43,130 bases of DNA from an uncultured Oscillospiraceae bacterium (GCA_934572325.1 CAKTKT010000010.1:1-43130); one strand, 5' to 3'. Numbered from the stretch's first letter, positions 24,400 to 32,561 are shown. Notes: generated by a model not told the origin, from the sequence alone. A program made the numbers and translations.

Positions 24400-25677
24400 T
24401 CACGTCACAAGCGCGGCGAGGGTGAGTATGCCGAGATTGCGCTCGTATATCGTGTCGAAATCGGCGATCGGCAGCGGATTTGCGCCGCGCCCCGCCTCCA
24501 CGGTGTACCCCGGACGGTCGAGCGCGTCGATGAACCAGTCCTTGTATCCGGCAAAGCCCGAGGCAAACGGCGTATCCTCCAGCGCGTAGCCGGAGAGACG
24601 GGCGAACACCCGCCCTATTTCCTCCGCGCCCTCCGCCGCGTGACCGTCGTAGCGCCAGTATATCTCCTCGCCCTGCGTGTGGTAGGCGAGGATGAGCGCG
24701 GGTGAGACGGACAGCGTGTAATCATAGAGCGCGCGGCTCTCCGGCGCGGAGAGCGGGGCGCAGCCCACGAAATTCGCCGGCGCGGGCGAGGTCACGCCCA
24801 GCGCCGCCTTGTTCGCCCGCGCCTGCTCCCACCCCGCGGGGTATTGGAGGTTGAGATCCACGCCGCGTATGTTCGCCTTCCAGCCGGAGGGGAACGGATA
24901 CTGCGGGTACGCCGAGGCGATGCCGAGCGCCGCGTCGTAGTGCTCCCCCGCCGTCAGCTCGCCCGTGACAAGGTCGATGCCGTCTGGGTCAACGGCGGGA
25001 ACGATGAAGAGCGTCGCGTAATCCAGCAGCTCCGCCGCGCTCTGCGAGTATATGGAGCCGCCCTCGGCATACGCGCGGGCGAGCTGCTCGGTGAATTTCA
25101 GAAGCAGCGGCGCGGTTATCCACTCGTTCGCGTGGTGCGTGCCCGAGTAGAGCACGCGGTTTTCACCCCTGCCCAGCGTCATGCACCACAAAGGGCGCCC
25201 CATCACGCTCTTGCCTATCTCGCCGGAGGCGATGAACGGATAGCGCGCCGCCAGCCCGCGCACGCAGTACCCGACCAGCGCCGAGCACCAGTCTATCGTT
25301 GTCGGCACGACCTCGAACGGCAGCGGCACGACAAGCGCGCTGCCCGCGGCGAGCCTCTGCGCGTCGGTATCGGGGTTTGCCGTGAGTATGGCGCTGACCG
25401 TCGTGCCGTAGCGCTCCGCAACGGAGAAAAGCGTGTCTCCGGACGACACGGTGCAGACGGCAAAGCCCGTGTACCACGGCAGCAGCGCCCTATGCGTCAG
25501 CGCACCCGCAACGCCGTCGGGCGTGAGGGCGCTGCTCTGCTGAAAGCGGCGCAGGGCGTACTGCGTCGCAGAGCCGAAAATGCCGTCCGTCGCGAGCGGG
25601 GCGTAGCCCGCGCGCACAAGCGCAAGCTGCAAAAGCTGCACCGACGGTCCTATACTGCCGAGCTGCAGAGTTTTCAT
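24400..25677 (-). CDS. M14 metallopeptidase with peptidoglycan-binding and LysM domains (gamma-D-glutamyl-diamino acid endopeptidase type)
   Basis: A 425-aa wall-peptide hydrolase candidate. Residues 3-65 are a PG_binding_1 domain (TDGIFGSATQYALRRFQ) and about 75-120 a LysM domain (VSSGDTLFSVAERYG). The M14 domain follows, with zinc ligands His182 and Glu185 (THHANEW) and His333 (AYHTQGEE), and catalytic Glu394 (YTVEAGRG). This order resembles endopeptidase I of Lysinibacillus sphaericus, which cuts the gamma-D-Glu-diaminopimelate bond. There is no signal peptide, also true of some sporulation-related relatives. AGGAGG lies eight bases before the ATG at 25677 but only two before an ATG at 25683, so the former is chosen. 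No neighbour shares its function. Confidence 0.88.
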   Translation of the reverse strand: MKTLQLGSIGPSVQLLQLALVRAGYAPLATDGIFGSATQYALRRFQQSSALTPDGVAGALTHRALLPWYTGFAVCTVSSGDTLFSVAERYGTTVSAILTANPDTDAQRLAAGSALVVPLPFEVVPTTIDWCSALVGYCVRGLAARYPFIASGEIGKSVMGRPLWCMTLGRGENRVLYSGTHHANEWITAPLLLKFTEQLARAYAEGGSIYSQSAAELLDYATLFIVPAVDPDGIDLVTGELTAGEHYDAALGIASAYPQYPFPSGWKANIRGVDLNLQYPAGWEQARANKAALGVTSPAPANFVGCAPLSAPESRALYDYTLSVSPALILAYHTQGEEIYWRYDGHAAEGAEEIGRVFARLSGYALEDTPFASGFAGYKDWFIDALDRPGYTVEAGRGANPLPIADFDTIYERNLGILTLAALVT

Positions 25678-25777
25678 TGTCATATCCTCCTCATTGTCGT
25701 GAAGTAAAAGCCTTGTACGGAAAATATATGCGCCGATATACGTGCAGTATGCACAAAAACAAGCGGTGAAATTTGTG

Positions 25778-25806
25778 TTGCAAAGCAGGCGAAGTACCTG
25801 TATAAT
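25778..25806 (+). promoter_or_regulatory. Promoter of the sugar-ABC ATPase gene
   Basis: TTGCAA (25778-25783) and TATAAT (25801-25806) are 17 bp apart. The message would have an unusually long leader of about 185 nt. A perfect 15-bp palindrome (CATTACTAAGTAATG, 25851-25865) lies in the leader and could be an operator or hairpin. Confidence 0.82.
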
Positions 25807-25888
25807 ATATACGGCTTTATGCCGAAAATCTGACTGCGTGCATTGCTCTCCATTACTAAGTAATGCACAGCATTAACAAGGAGGAATA

Positions 25889-25984
25889 TTGCATTCCCTG
25901 TGGCTCGGGGTACGGCAGTGTGGAGACCTGCCGCAAGGCGGCGTGTATACAGCCGCGAGGTCACGCTTGGCGGACGCCGCGTGA
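25889..25984 (+). other. Possible leader ORF and structured 5' UTR ahead of the ATPase gene
   Basis: A strong ribosome site AAGGAGG (25878-25884) lies four bases before a TTG. That TTG opens a 31-codon frame ending at TGA (25982-25984), 15 bases before the next gene. Its predicted peptide (start LHSLWLGVRQCGDL) resembles nothing I know. The end of the frame lies in a hairpin with outer stem TCACGC/GCGTGA and inner stem GGC/GCC. The following gene has only a weak ribosome site (GGAAAG), so coupling or attenuation is possible. The 322-bp gap 25678-25999 holds this leader, the promoter and the palindrome; nothing else was recognised. Confidence 0.35.
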
Positions 25985-25999
25985 TCAGAGTCGGAAAGC

Positions 26000-27175
26000 A
26001 TGGCAACTGTTCAGCTCAAAAACGTCAAGAAGATCTACCCGTTCATCAGCGGTGAGGGGAAGAAGAAAAAGAAGAAGGACGAAGGCGAGGAGAAGAAGGT
26101 AAATCTCCAGATCACCGATCAGGGCGTCGTCGCGGTGCAGGAGTTCAATCTTGATATCGCCGATAAGGAGTTCATCGTTCTCGTCGGTCCCTCCGGCTGC
26201 GGCAAGTCCACGACGCTGCGCATGGTCGCCGGTCTCGAGGAGATCACCGAGGGCGAGCTGTATATCGACGGCAAGCTCATGAACGACGTCGCGCCGAAGG
26301 ATCGCGACATTGCGATGGTCTTCCAGAACTACGCGCTCTACCCCCACATGACCGTCTATGAGAACATGGCGTTCTCCCTCAAGCTCCGCAAGGAGAAGAA
26401 GGACGTTATCGACAAGAAGGTGCGCGAGGCGGCGGAGATACTCGACATCACCCAGTATCTCGACCGCAAGCCCAAGGCGCTCTCCGGCGGTCAGCGCCAG
26501 CGTGTCGCCATCGGGCGCGCCATCGTGCGCGATCCCGCCGTCTTCCTCATGGACGAGCCGCTCTCCAACCTCGACGCAAAGCTGCGCAACCAGATGCGCG
26601 CCGAGATCATCAAGCTGCGTGAGCGCATAGACACCACCTTCATATACGTCACCCACGACCAGACCGAGGCGATGACCCTCGGCGACCGCATCGTCATCAT
26701 GCGCGACGGCTACATCCAGCAGATAGGCACTCCTCAGGAGGTGTTCAACAATCCCCGCAACCTCTTCGTCGCGGGCTTCATAGGCACGCCGCAGATGAAC
26801 TTCTTCGATGCGCGGCTCATCCGCGAGGGCGACAAGTTCTTTGTCGAGCTCGGCGGCTTCAGGGTGGAGCTTGCACCGGAGAAGGAGGCGCGCCTCGCCG
26901 CGAACAATGTCCAGTCGCAGGAGGTCACGCTCGGCGTGCGTCCGGAGCATACCCTCGTCGGCGATACCGGCATTGCCGCCAAGGTCGATGTGAGCGAGAT
27001 GATGGGCTCCTCCGTGCATCTGCACGTCTCCGCCGAGGGCAAGGACGTTATCATCATCGTTCCCACCATCGACATGAAGGGGCACTACGCCATGGGCGAC
27101 ACCGTCCACTTCTCGTTCGAGGGCAACGTGGCGCACGTGTTCTCCAAGGAGAACGACAAAAACCTCGAGTGGTAA
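26000..27175 (+). CDS. Sugar ABC transporter ATP-binding protein (UgpC/MsmX/MalK type)
   Basis: A 391-aa ATPase of the CUT1 carbohydrate-importer group. Walker A is GPSGCGKS (63-70). The signature LSGGQRQRVAIGRAI, Walker B VFLMDEPLSNLDAKLR and switch TFIYVTHDQTEAM follow, and the last 130 residues form the regulatory OB domain. Residues 19-43 are an insertion of Lys/Glu-rich sequence (GKKKKKKDEGEEKK) between the first two strands, which standard MalK/MsmX lack. No permease or binding-protein gene is near, so it probably serves several sugar importers, as MsmX does in Bacillus. The same hairpin terminator occurs after it and again 235 bp further on. Confidence 0.93.
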   Translation: MATVQLKNVKKIYPFISGEGKKKKKKDEGEEKKVNLQITDQGVVAVQEFNLDIADKEFIVLVGPSGCGKSTTLRMVAGLEEITEGELYIDGKLMNDVAPKDRDIAMVFQNYALYPHMTVYENMAFSLKLRKEKKDVIDKKVREAAEILDITQYLDRKPKALSGGQRQRVAIGRAIVRDPAVFLMDEPLSNLDAKLRNQMRAEIIKLRERIDTTFIYVTHDQTEAMTLGDRIVIMRDGYIQQIGTPQEVFNNPRNLFVAGFIGTPQMNFFDARLIREGDKFFVELGGFRVELAPEKEARLAANNVQSQEVTLGVRPEHTLVGDTGIAAKVDVSEMMGSSVHLHVSAEGKDVIIIVPTIDMKGHYAMGDTVHFSFEGNVAHVFSKENDKNLEW

Positions 27176-27198
27176 GCCGAGAAAGCAAATAATAACCG

Positions 27199-27225
27199 TA
27201 TCCCGTCCGCAAATGCGGACGGGAT
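27199..27225 (+). terminator. Hairpin terminator after the ATPase gene, copy 1
   Basis: ATCCCGTCCGC, loop AAAT and GCGGACGGGAT form a perfect 11-bp stem. Only two T follow, so it is weak as an intrinsic terminator. The same 29-bp sequence recurs at 27433-27461. Confidence 0.6.
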
Positions 27226-27274
27226 TCGGCTTGTCAAAGAATCGAAATTCCGAGCTAAAAACCGTTCTTTTAAT

Positions 27275-27418
27275 GGCTTCCCCTTGAGGGGAAGCTGTCG
27301 CCACAGGCGACTGATGAGGTGGAAAAGTGCCGTATTTTGCGGTAAAACAAGCAATATGTGCATCGCAAACACCTCATCCGGTTCGCTCCGCGAACCACCT
27401 TCTCCTCAAGGAGAAGGC
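27275..27418. repeat. MITE-like hairpin-ended interspersed element
   Basis: A 144-bp non-coding element. The left end GGCTTCCCCTTGAGGGGAAG and the right end CCTTCTCCTCAAGGAGAAGG are near inverted copies, and each is itself a hairpin. Inside are GTCGCC/GGCGAC and GGTTCG/CGAACC stems, and GATGAGGTG (27313-27321) is inverted as CACCTCATC (27370-27378). Such short hairpin-ended repeats are scattered in genomes of many gut Clostridia. It is flanked by TGTCAAA/TTTGACA and then by two copies of the palindromic terminator, so the whole stretch 27198-27461 may be one composite unit. With the terminators it fills the 318-bp gap 27176-27493. Confidence 0.7.
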
Positions 27419-27432
27419 TTTTTTGACAGTCT

Positions 27433-27465
27433 GTATCCCGTCCGCAAATGCGGACGGGATTTTTG
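27433..27465 (+). terminator. Hairpin terminator, copy 2, with T-tract
   Basis: The same 29-bp sequence as at 27198-27226, here followed by TTTTT on the plus strand. It also lies 29 bp after the stop of the convergent permease gene, so it could stop both transcripts. Confidence 0.65.
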
Positions 27466-27493
27466 CGCCTGCGCCGTCTCGGGAAGGCGGGGG

Positions 27494-28489
27494 CTACCGC
27501 TCCTCGCGGAAGTAGGCAAGCCCGAGGGAGGCGGGCGGCTGATTCTCGCGCTTGCTGCGCATGCTCGTGGCAACAAGCACGACGATTGTCACGACATACG
27601 GCAGCATTTTATAAAGCTCCTTCACGGCGAGGTTGCCGCCGGTGGGGATGAAGATATAGAGTATATACAGCCCGCCGAAGAGTATGGACGCGAGCACGCT
27701 TATGCTCGGTCTCCAGACGGTGAAAATGACGAGCGCGATGGCGAGCCAGCCGCGGTCGCCGAAGGCGTCGTTCGACCATACGCCGGAGGCGTAGTCCATC
27801 ACGTAGTACAGCCCGCCGAGACCGGCGATCATGCTGCCGATGCAGGTGGCGGTGTACTTGTAGCGATTTACGTCGATGCCGGCGGCGTCGGCGGTGTTCG
27901 GGCTCTCGCCGACGGCGCGGAGATTAAGCCCCACGCGCGTGCGGTTGAGCACGTAGGACGCGGTGAGCGCGACGATCACCGCGAGATAGGCGAGAAAGCC
28001 GTAGGAGAGGAAGAGCCTGCCGAACCAGCCCATGCCCTCCGCCGCGGGGAGCGAGCGGGAGAAGGACAGGCTCGTCGCCGACAGCGCGATGGACGGCACC
28101 TCGCTTCCCGTCAGCTTTATGAGCGAGCCGCCGAAGAAGTTGCCGATGCCGACGCCGAAGGTCGTCATGGCAAGCCCCGTGACGTTCTGGTTGGCGCGCA
28201 GGGTGACGGTGAGAAAGCAGTAGATAAGCCCCATCAGCAGCGAGCCCAAGAGCGTTGCGAGCAGCGGGATGGCGACGGTGAGAAAGCCGTTCATATCCGC
28301 CGCCGACGGGCAGCTCTGCTCATAGAGGAACGCGCCGATAACGCCGCTTATCGCGCCCACGTACATGATGCCCGGGATGCCGAGGTTGAGGTTGCCGGAC
28401 TTCTCGGTGAGCGTTTCGCCGGTGCTGCCGAACAGCAGCGGGATGCCCTGCGCCACGGCTCTGGGGAAGAAAGAAACAAAATCAAACAT
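27494..28489 (-). CDS. Nucleoside ABC transporter permease (NupQ/YufQ type)
   Basis: A 331-aa polytopic membrane protein of the BPD_transp_2 family, the second permease of BMP-dependent nucleoside importers. Typical stretches are STGETLTEKSGNLNLGIPGIM near residue 21 (key part EKSGNLNLGIPG), GANFFGG-like GVGIGNFFGG, and NLRAVGESPNTADAAGI. It starts three bases after nupP's stop, with AAGGAGG inside the upstream gene's end. It is the last gene of the purine-nucleoside operon. Confidence 0.9.
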   Translation of the reverse strand: MFDFVSFFPRAVAQGIPLLFGSTGETLTEKSGNLNLGIPGIMYVGAISGVIGAFLYEQSCPSAADMNGFLTVAIPLLATLLGSLLMGLIYCFLTVTLRANQNVTGLAMTTFGVGIGNFFGGSLIKLTGSEVPSIALSATSLSFSRSLPAAEGMGWFGRLFLSYGFLAYLAVIVALTASYVLNRTRVGLNLRAVGESPNTADAAGIDVNRYKYTATCIGSMIAGLGGLYYVMDYASGVWSNDAFGDRGWLAIALVIFTVWRPSISVLASILFGGLYILYIFIPTGGNLAVKELYKMLPYVVTIVVLVATSMRSKRENQPPASLGLAYFREER

Positions 28490-28492
28490 CGC

Positions 28493-29593
28493 TCACGCCT
28501 CCTTTGCCGCCCTGCGCAGGCTTATCCTATAGCTGATGAAGAGCTCGCACCCGATGATGAAGAAGAGAATGACGCCGGTGAGTATATCGGCGAAGGACTG
28601 GTTGAGGGAGAACTGCGTGGCGATCTCGCCCGCGCCGCGGTCGAGCAGGACGAGCAGCGCGCTTGTGAAGATCATGATAATGGGGTCGAACTTTGCAAGC
28701 CACGACACCATGACCGCCGTGAACCCGCGCCCGTCGGCGATGCTCGTGGAGACGGTGTGGTTTATCCCGCCGACGAGCAGCAGCCCCGCCACGCCGCACA
28801 GCGCCCCCGAGAGGAGCATCGTGCGCACGATCACGCGATCCACCTTGATGCCGACGTAGCGCGCCGTGCGCTCGCTCTCGCCGACGACGGAGATCTCATA
28901 CCCGTGCTTGGAGTAGCCGAGATAGACGTACACTATCACGGTCAGCACTGCGACGACGATGATGCTGAGAAGATACTTGTTCCCCGCGATGACGGGCAGC
29001 CAGCCCGCCTCGCTGTTCTGGTTGATGATGCCTATCTGCCCCGCGCCCTTGGGAACCTCCCAAACGATGACGAAGAAGGCGACGAGCTGCGTGGCGACGT
29101 AGTTCATCATGAGGGTGAAGAGCGTCTCGTTCGTGCCCCACTTCGCCTTGAAAACGGCGGGTATGCCAGCCCAGACCGCGCCCGCGAGTATGGCGGCGGC
29201 GGTCATCGAGGCGATGAGCGCGGCGTTCGGCAGCGCCGGCGCGAGGCACTTCATGCACGCCGCCGCGGCGAGCGCGCCGATGAGCACCTGCCCCTCCGCG
29301 CCGATGTTCCAAAAGCGCATCTTGAAAGCCGGAGTGACGGCGAGGGAGACGCACAGGAGTATTGCGATATTCTGAAGCGTTATCCATGTCTTGCGCGCCG
29401 TGCCGAACGCGCCGGAGAAAATAGTGCCGAAAACCGTGAGCGGGTCGAGCCCCGTCGTAATATCGGTTATAAGCGCGCACACCGCGAGCGCGAGCACGAC
29501 GGCGAGCGCACGTATGCCCCATGCCGCGTACCACGGCAGAGCGCCGCGCCTGACGATATGAAAAAGCGGAGCGTTTGCTTTGCTGTTATTCAT
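28493..29593 (-). CDS. Nucleoside ABC transporter permease (NupP/YufP type)
   Basis: A 366-aa BPD_transp_2 membrane protein, partner of the downstream permease. It has about nine hydrophobic segments, with the family stretches RFWNIGAEGQVLIGALAAA and VVGESERTARYVGIKVDRV (key parts FWNIGAEGQ and GESERTARYVGI). Its ATG lies inside the end of the ATPase gene (8-bp overlap), so translation is coupled. Together the two permeases form the membrane channel. Confidence 0.92.
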   Translation of the reverse strand: MNNSKANAPLFHIVRRGALPWYAAWGIRALAVVLALAVCALITDITTGLDPLTVFGTIFSGAFGTARKTWITLQNIAILLCVSLAVTPAFKMRFWNIGAEGQVLIGALAAAACMKCLAPALPNAALIASMTAAAILAGAVWAGIPAVFKAKWGTNETLFTLMMNYVATQLVAFFVIVWEVPKGAGQIGIINQNSEAGWLPVIAGNKYLLSIIVVAVLTVIVYVYLGYSKHGYEISVVGESERTARYVGIKVDRVIVRTMLLSGALCGVAGLLLVGGINHTVSTSIADGRGFTAVMVSWLAKFDPIIMIFTSALLVLLDRGAGEIATQFSLNQSFADILTGVILFFIIGCELFISYRISLRRAAKEA

Positions 29594-31124
29594 CTGCGCC
29601 GTTACCTCCCAGCTTTGTCATCATCATGCCCACGTCGCGCTTTTTCGCGCCGCGCCCGGGGATGATGCCGCTGACCCTGCCGGAGCAGAGCACGAGTATG
29701 CGATCCGCCAGCTCCAGCAGCACGTCCAGATCCTCCCCCACGTATATGACCGCCACGCCCGCCTGCTTCTGACGGTTGATGAGGTCGTAGATCGTGTAGG
29801 AGGAGTTTATGTCCAGCCCGCGCACGGCGTAGGCGGTCAGAAGCACCGTCGGCGCGGAGGCGATCTCGCGCCCGACGAGCACCTTCTGCACGTTGCCGCC
29901 GGAGAGACGGCGCACGGGGGTGCCGATGCCGGGGGTGCTGACCTCCAGCTCCGTCACGACGTCCTCGGCGAGGCGGCGCGGGGCTCGCCTGTCGGTGAAT
30001 ATGCCGCGCCCCTTGCGGAACGAGCGCAGCATCATGTTGTCCGCAAGATCCATGCTGCCCACAAGCCCCATGCCGAGCCTGTCCTCCGGCACAAACGACA
30101 GCGCCACGCCCATATCGGCGATGGAGAGCGGATCCTTGCCCAGCAGCGCCTCGTGCGTGCCGTCGTCCTCTATATAGTCGATGCTGCCGCTCTCCACGGG
30201 CTGAAGCCCCGCGATAGCCTCCAGCAGCTCCTTCTGCCCGCAGCCGGATATGCCCGCCACGCCCAGTATCTCGCCGGAGTTTGCCGTGAAGCTGACGCCG
30301 TCGAGCTTCACGATGCCGTCTATACTGCGCACGGTGAGGTCCTTCACCTCTATGCGCGGCTTGGGCTCGACGGGCTCGGGGCGGGAGATGTTGAGCGTCA
30401 CCGCGTGCCCGACCATCATGTTCGTCATCTCCTGCGCGTTCGTGCTTTTCGTCGGCATATCGCCGATGAACTGCCCGTGGCGGAGTATGGCGACGCGATC
30501 GGAGAGCGTCTCCACCTCGTGCATCTTGTGCGTGATGATCACGACCGCCTTCCCCGCGTCGCGCATATTGCGCAGCACGGCGAAGAGCCTGTCCGTCTCC
30601 TGCGGGGTCAGCACGGCGGTCGGCTCGTCGAGGATGAGTATGTCCGCGCCGCGGTAGAGCGCCTTGACGATCTCCACAGTCTGCTTTTGAGAGACGGACA
30701 TATCGTATATCTTCTGGCGGGGATCAACCTCGAAGCCGTAGAGGGCGCAGATCTCCTCGATGCGGCGGGCGGCGCGCTCAAGATCGAGCCGCCCCGGCTC
30801 GCGCAGACCGAGCACGATGTTCTCCGCCGCGGAGAGCACGTCCACGAGCTTGAAATGCTGGTGTATCATGCCGATGCCGAGATCGAAGGCGTCCTTGGGG
30901 GAGCGTATCACGACCTCCTTCCCGTCGATGAAGATCTGCCCCTCGTCCGGAAAGTAGATGCCGGAGAGCATATTCATCAGCGTCGTCTTGCCGCTGCCGT
31001 TCTCGCCGAGCAGCGCGAGGATCTCCCCCCTGTAAATGTCCAGCCACACCCTGTCGTTTGCCACGACCGTGCCGAACGTCTTTGTGATGTTGCGCATCTG
31101 AACGGCGGCTACCTTGTTGTCCAA
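29586..31124 (-). CDS. Nucleoside ABC transporter ATPase with two nucleotide-binding domains (NupO/YufO type)
   Basis: A 512-aa protein with two fused ATPase domains. The first has Walker A GENGSGKT (40-47), signature VSQKQTVEI and Walker B ILILDEPTAVLT. The second has the degenerate P-loop GISGCGQKE and the signature RLSGGNVQK, as is normal for BMP-type nucleoside and RbsA-like ATPases. The start is a TTG with AGGGGG ten bases upstream; the first in-frame ATG (31097) would lack a ribosome site and shorten the N-terminus. A 216-bp gap full of hairpins separates it from the upstream lipoprotein gene. Confidence 0.93.
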   Translation of the reverse strand: MDNKVAAVQMRNITKTFGTVVANDRVWLDIYRGEILALLGENGSGKTTLMNMLSGIYFPDEGQIFIDGKEVVIRSPKDAFDLGIGMIHQHFKLVDVLSAAENIVLGLREPGRLDLERAARRIEEICALYGFEVDPRQKIYDMSVSQKQTVEIVKALYRGADILILDEPTAVLTPQETDRLFAVLRNMRDAGKAVVIITHKMHEVETLSDRVAILRHGQFIGDMPTKSTNAQEMTNMMVGHAVTLNISRPEPVEPKPRIEVKDLTVRSIDGIVKLDGVSFTANSGEILGVAGISGCGQKELLEAIAGLQPVESGSIDYIEDDGTHEALLGKDPLSIADMGVALSFVPEDRLGMGLVGSMDLADNMMLRSFRKGRGIFTDRRAPRRLAEDVVTELEVSTPGIGTPVRRLSGGNVQKVLVGREIASAPTVLLTAYAVRGLDINSSYTIYDLINRQKQAGVAVIYVGEDLDVLLELADRILVLCSGRVSGIIPGRGAKKRDVGMMMTKLGGNGADE

Positions 31125-31213
31125 GAGCAGTGACCCCCTGTAAGTGTTGAATATGGCGCGGTACTCCGCTTTCGGTGCAGGCTGTGCGCCTGCCCGTAAA
31201 CCTGCAATACCGC

Positions 31214-31307
31214 AAAGGGCAGCACGGCGCCGCAGTCAGCGCCGCACTGCCCTTTACGGTGTCGCGTAAAGGGCGGGGGGAGACCCGGCGCACAGGTCGG
31301 GTCTCCC
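31214..31307 (-). other. Cluster of strong, partly exclusive hairpins in the operon gap
   Basis: Three stems lie between the BMP gene and the ATPase gene. GGGAGACCCG/CGGGTCTCCC (31278-31307) is a perfect 10-bp stem. CCCTTTACG/CGTAAAGGG (31250-31273) is a perfect 9-bp stem. AAAGGGCAG...GGCGC/GCGCC...CTGCCCTTT (31214-31255) is a long stem with an internal loop. The last two share bases 31250-31255, so they cannot form together. No U-run follows, so these look like processing or mRNA-stabilising structures that could leave more message for the binding protein than for the membrane parts. Confidence 0.6.
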
Positions 31308-31340
31308 GAAGCGGTTTATATGGAGGATGGATTATCAGCC

Positions 31341-32561
31341 TTAAGCCTCGTCGAGCAGGGTGATTCCGTCGATGCGGAGATCGAAGTACGGGGCGGAGCG
31401 GTACTCGCTCTCGTGGAAGTACCCGTCTGAGACGACCTCGGTGTCGCCGGTGTACGCCTCGTCGGTGTCAACGTCAGCCATGTAGGAGGTGACGGTCTTG
31501 CTGTCCACGGTGAAGGAGGAGGTGTCGAACACGTGCAGCTCGCCCGCTTCAAGCGCAGCCGTGACCTCGGCTATCTTCTCGGCAGTGCCGGCGGCGGCGA
31601 CCTTCTCGTTCACGTCGGTGAGCACGACCGAGCCGGTGGCAAGATCGCCCGTCCAGTCAACGTCGATGGTCTCGCCGCTGCGGCAGGCGGTCATCGCGTA
31701 GACGTAGTACGGCGTCCAGTCGATGCGGGAGGAGACGATGAAGGTGTTGGGGCAGGCGGCGAGGGTGGAGCCGTTGTAGGAGACGTTGGGAACGCCGGCG
31801 GTCTCGCAGGCGGTCGGCGCGCCCATGGAGTCGGCGTGCTGGCTGATGAGCTTGCAGCCGCTGCTGATGAGGGTGTTGGCGGCTTCCTTCTCGGCGGTCT
31901 CATCGTACCAGGAGCCGGTGAAGGTCACCTCCATGGTGACGCTGGGGCAGACGGAGCGCGCGCCGAGGAAGAAGGAGGTATAGCCGGAGAGCACTTCCGC
32001 GTAGGTGAAAGCGCCGACATAGCCGATCTTCGCCTCGTCCGCGGTGAACTCGCCCGCGTCTATCATCTCGTTGAGCTTGAGACCGGCGGCGATACCGGCG
32101 AGATAGCGCCCCTCATAGATGGAGGCAAAAGCGTTGTGGTAGTTGGCAAGCCCCTCGGTGTGGGCGCGCGTGCCGGTCGAGTGGCAGAACTGCACCTCGG
32201 GATATTCCTTGGCGGCGGCGATCATGTAGGGCTCGTGACCGAAGGAGTCGGCAAAGATGATATTGCATCCGGCGTCGGCGAGCTCCTCAGCCGCCTCCTG
32301 GCACTCCTGAGACGCGGGTATATTCGTCTTGAAAATGTACTGATCCTCGCTCAGACCGAGCGCCTCGCACGCCGCCCTTGCGGCGTTCATGAAGTTAAGG
32401 TCATAGGTGGAATTCTCATCATGCAGGAAGATGAAGCCGACCTTGAAGGAATCGGCGGCAACGGGCGCGGCGTCGGAGGCGGCAGGCGCGGCGGACTGAC
32501 CGCAGGCGCACAGAGCAAACGCCATGACGAGCGCCAGAAGCATTGCGATGATCTTTTTCAT
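31341..32561 (-). CDS. BMP-family nucleoside-binding lipoprotein
   Basis: A 406-aa extracellular substrate-binding lipoprotein of the basic membrane protein (PnrA/NupN) family. It should catch purine nucleosides for the ABC importer encoded downstream. The signal is MKK plus a hydrophobic core ending in the lipobox LCAC with Cys20, followed by an Ala-rich linker. KVGFIFLHDENSTYDLNF marks the start of the BMP fold; the LADAGCNIIFADSFGHEPYM and YVGAFTYAEVLSGYTSFFLGA stretches are typical (key parts ADSFGHEP and GAFTYAEV). A longer frame opens upstream at 32714, but GAGGAG sits ten bases before the ATG at 32561 and the signal peptide begins there. The long leader carries a purine riboswitch. Confidence 0.95.
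   Translation of the reverse strand: MKKIIAMLLALVMAFALCACGQSAAPAASDAAPVAADSFKVGFIFLHDENSTYDLNFMNAARAACEALGLSEDQYIFKTNIPASQECQEAAEELADAGCNIIFADSFGHEPYMIAAAKEYPEVQFCHSTGTRAHTEGLANYHNAFASIYEGRYLAGIAAGLKLNEMIDAGEFTADEAKIGYVGAFTYAEVLSGYTSFFLGARSVCPSVTMEVTFTGSWYDETAEKEAANTLISSGCKLISQHADSMGAPTACETAGVPNVSYNGSTLAACPNTFIVSSRIDWTPYYVYAMTACRSGETIDVDWTGDLATGSVVLTDVNEKVAAAGTAEKIAEVTAALEAGELHVFDTSSFTVDSKTVTSYMADVDTDEAYTGDTEVVSDGYFHESEYRSAPYFDLRIDGITLLDEA

Noticed and set aside
25680..26006. A 108-codon minus-strand frame over the promoter and leader of the sugar-ABC ATPase gene
   Set aside because: No ribosome site, no recognisable domain, and it overlaps a clear promoter and leader on the other strand.
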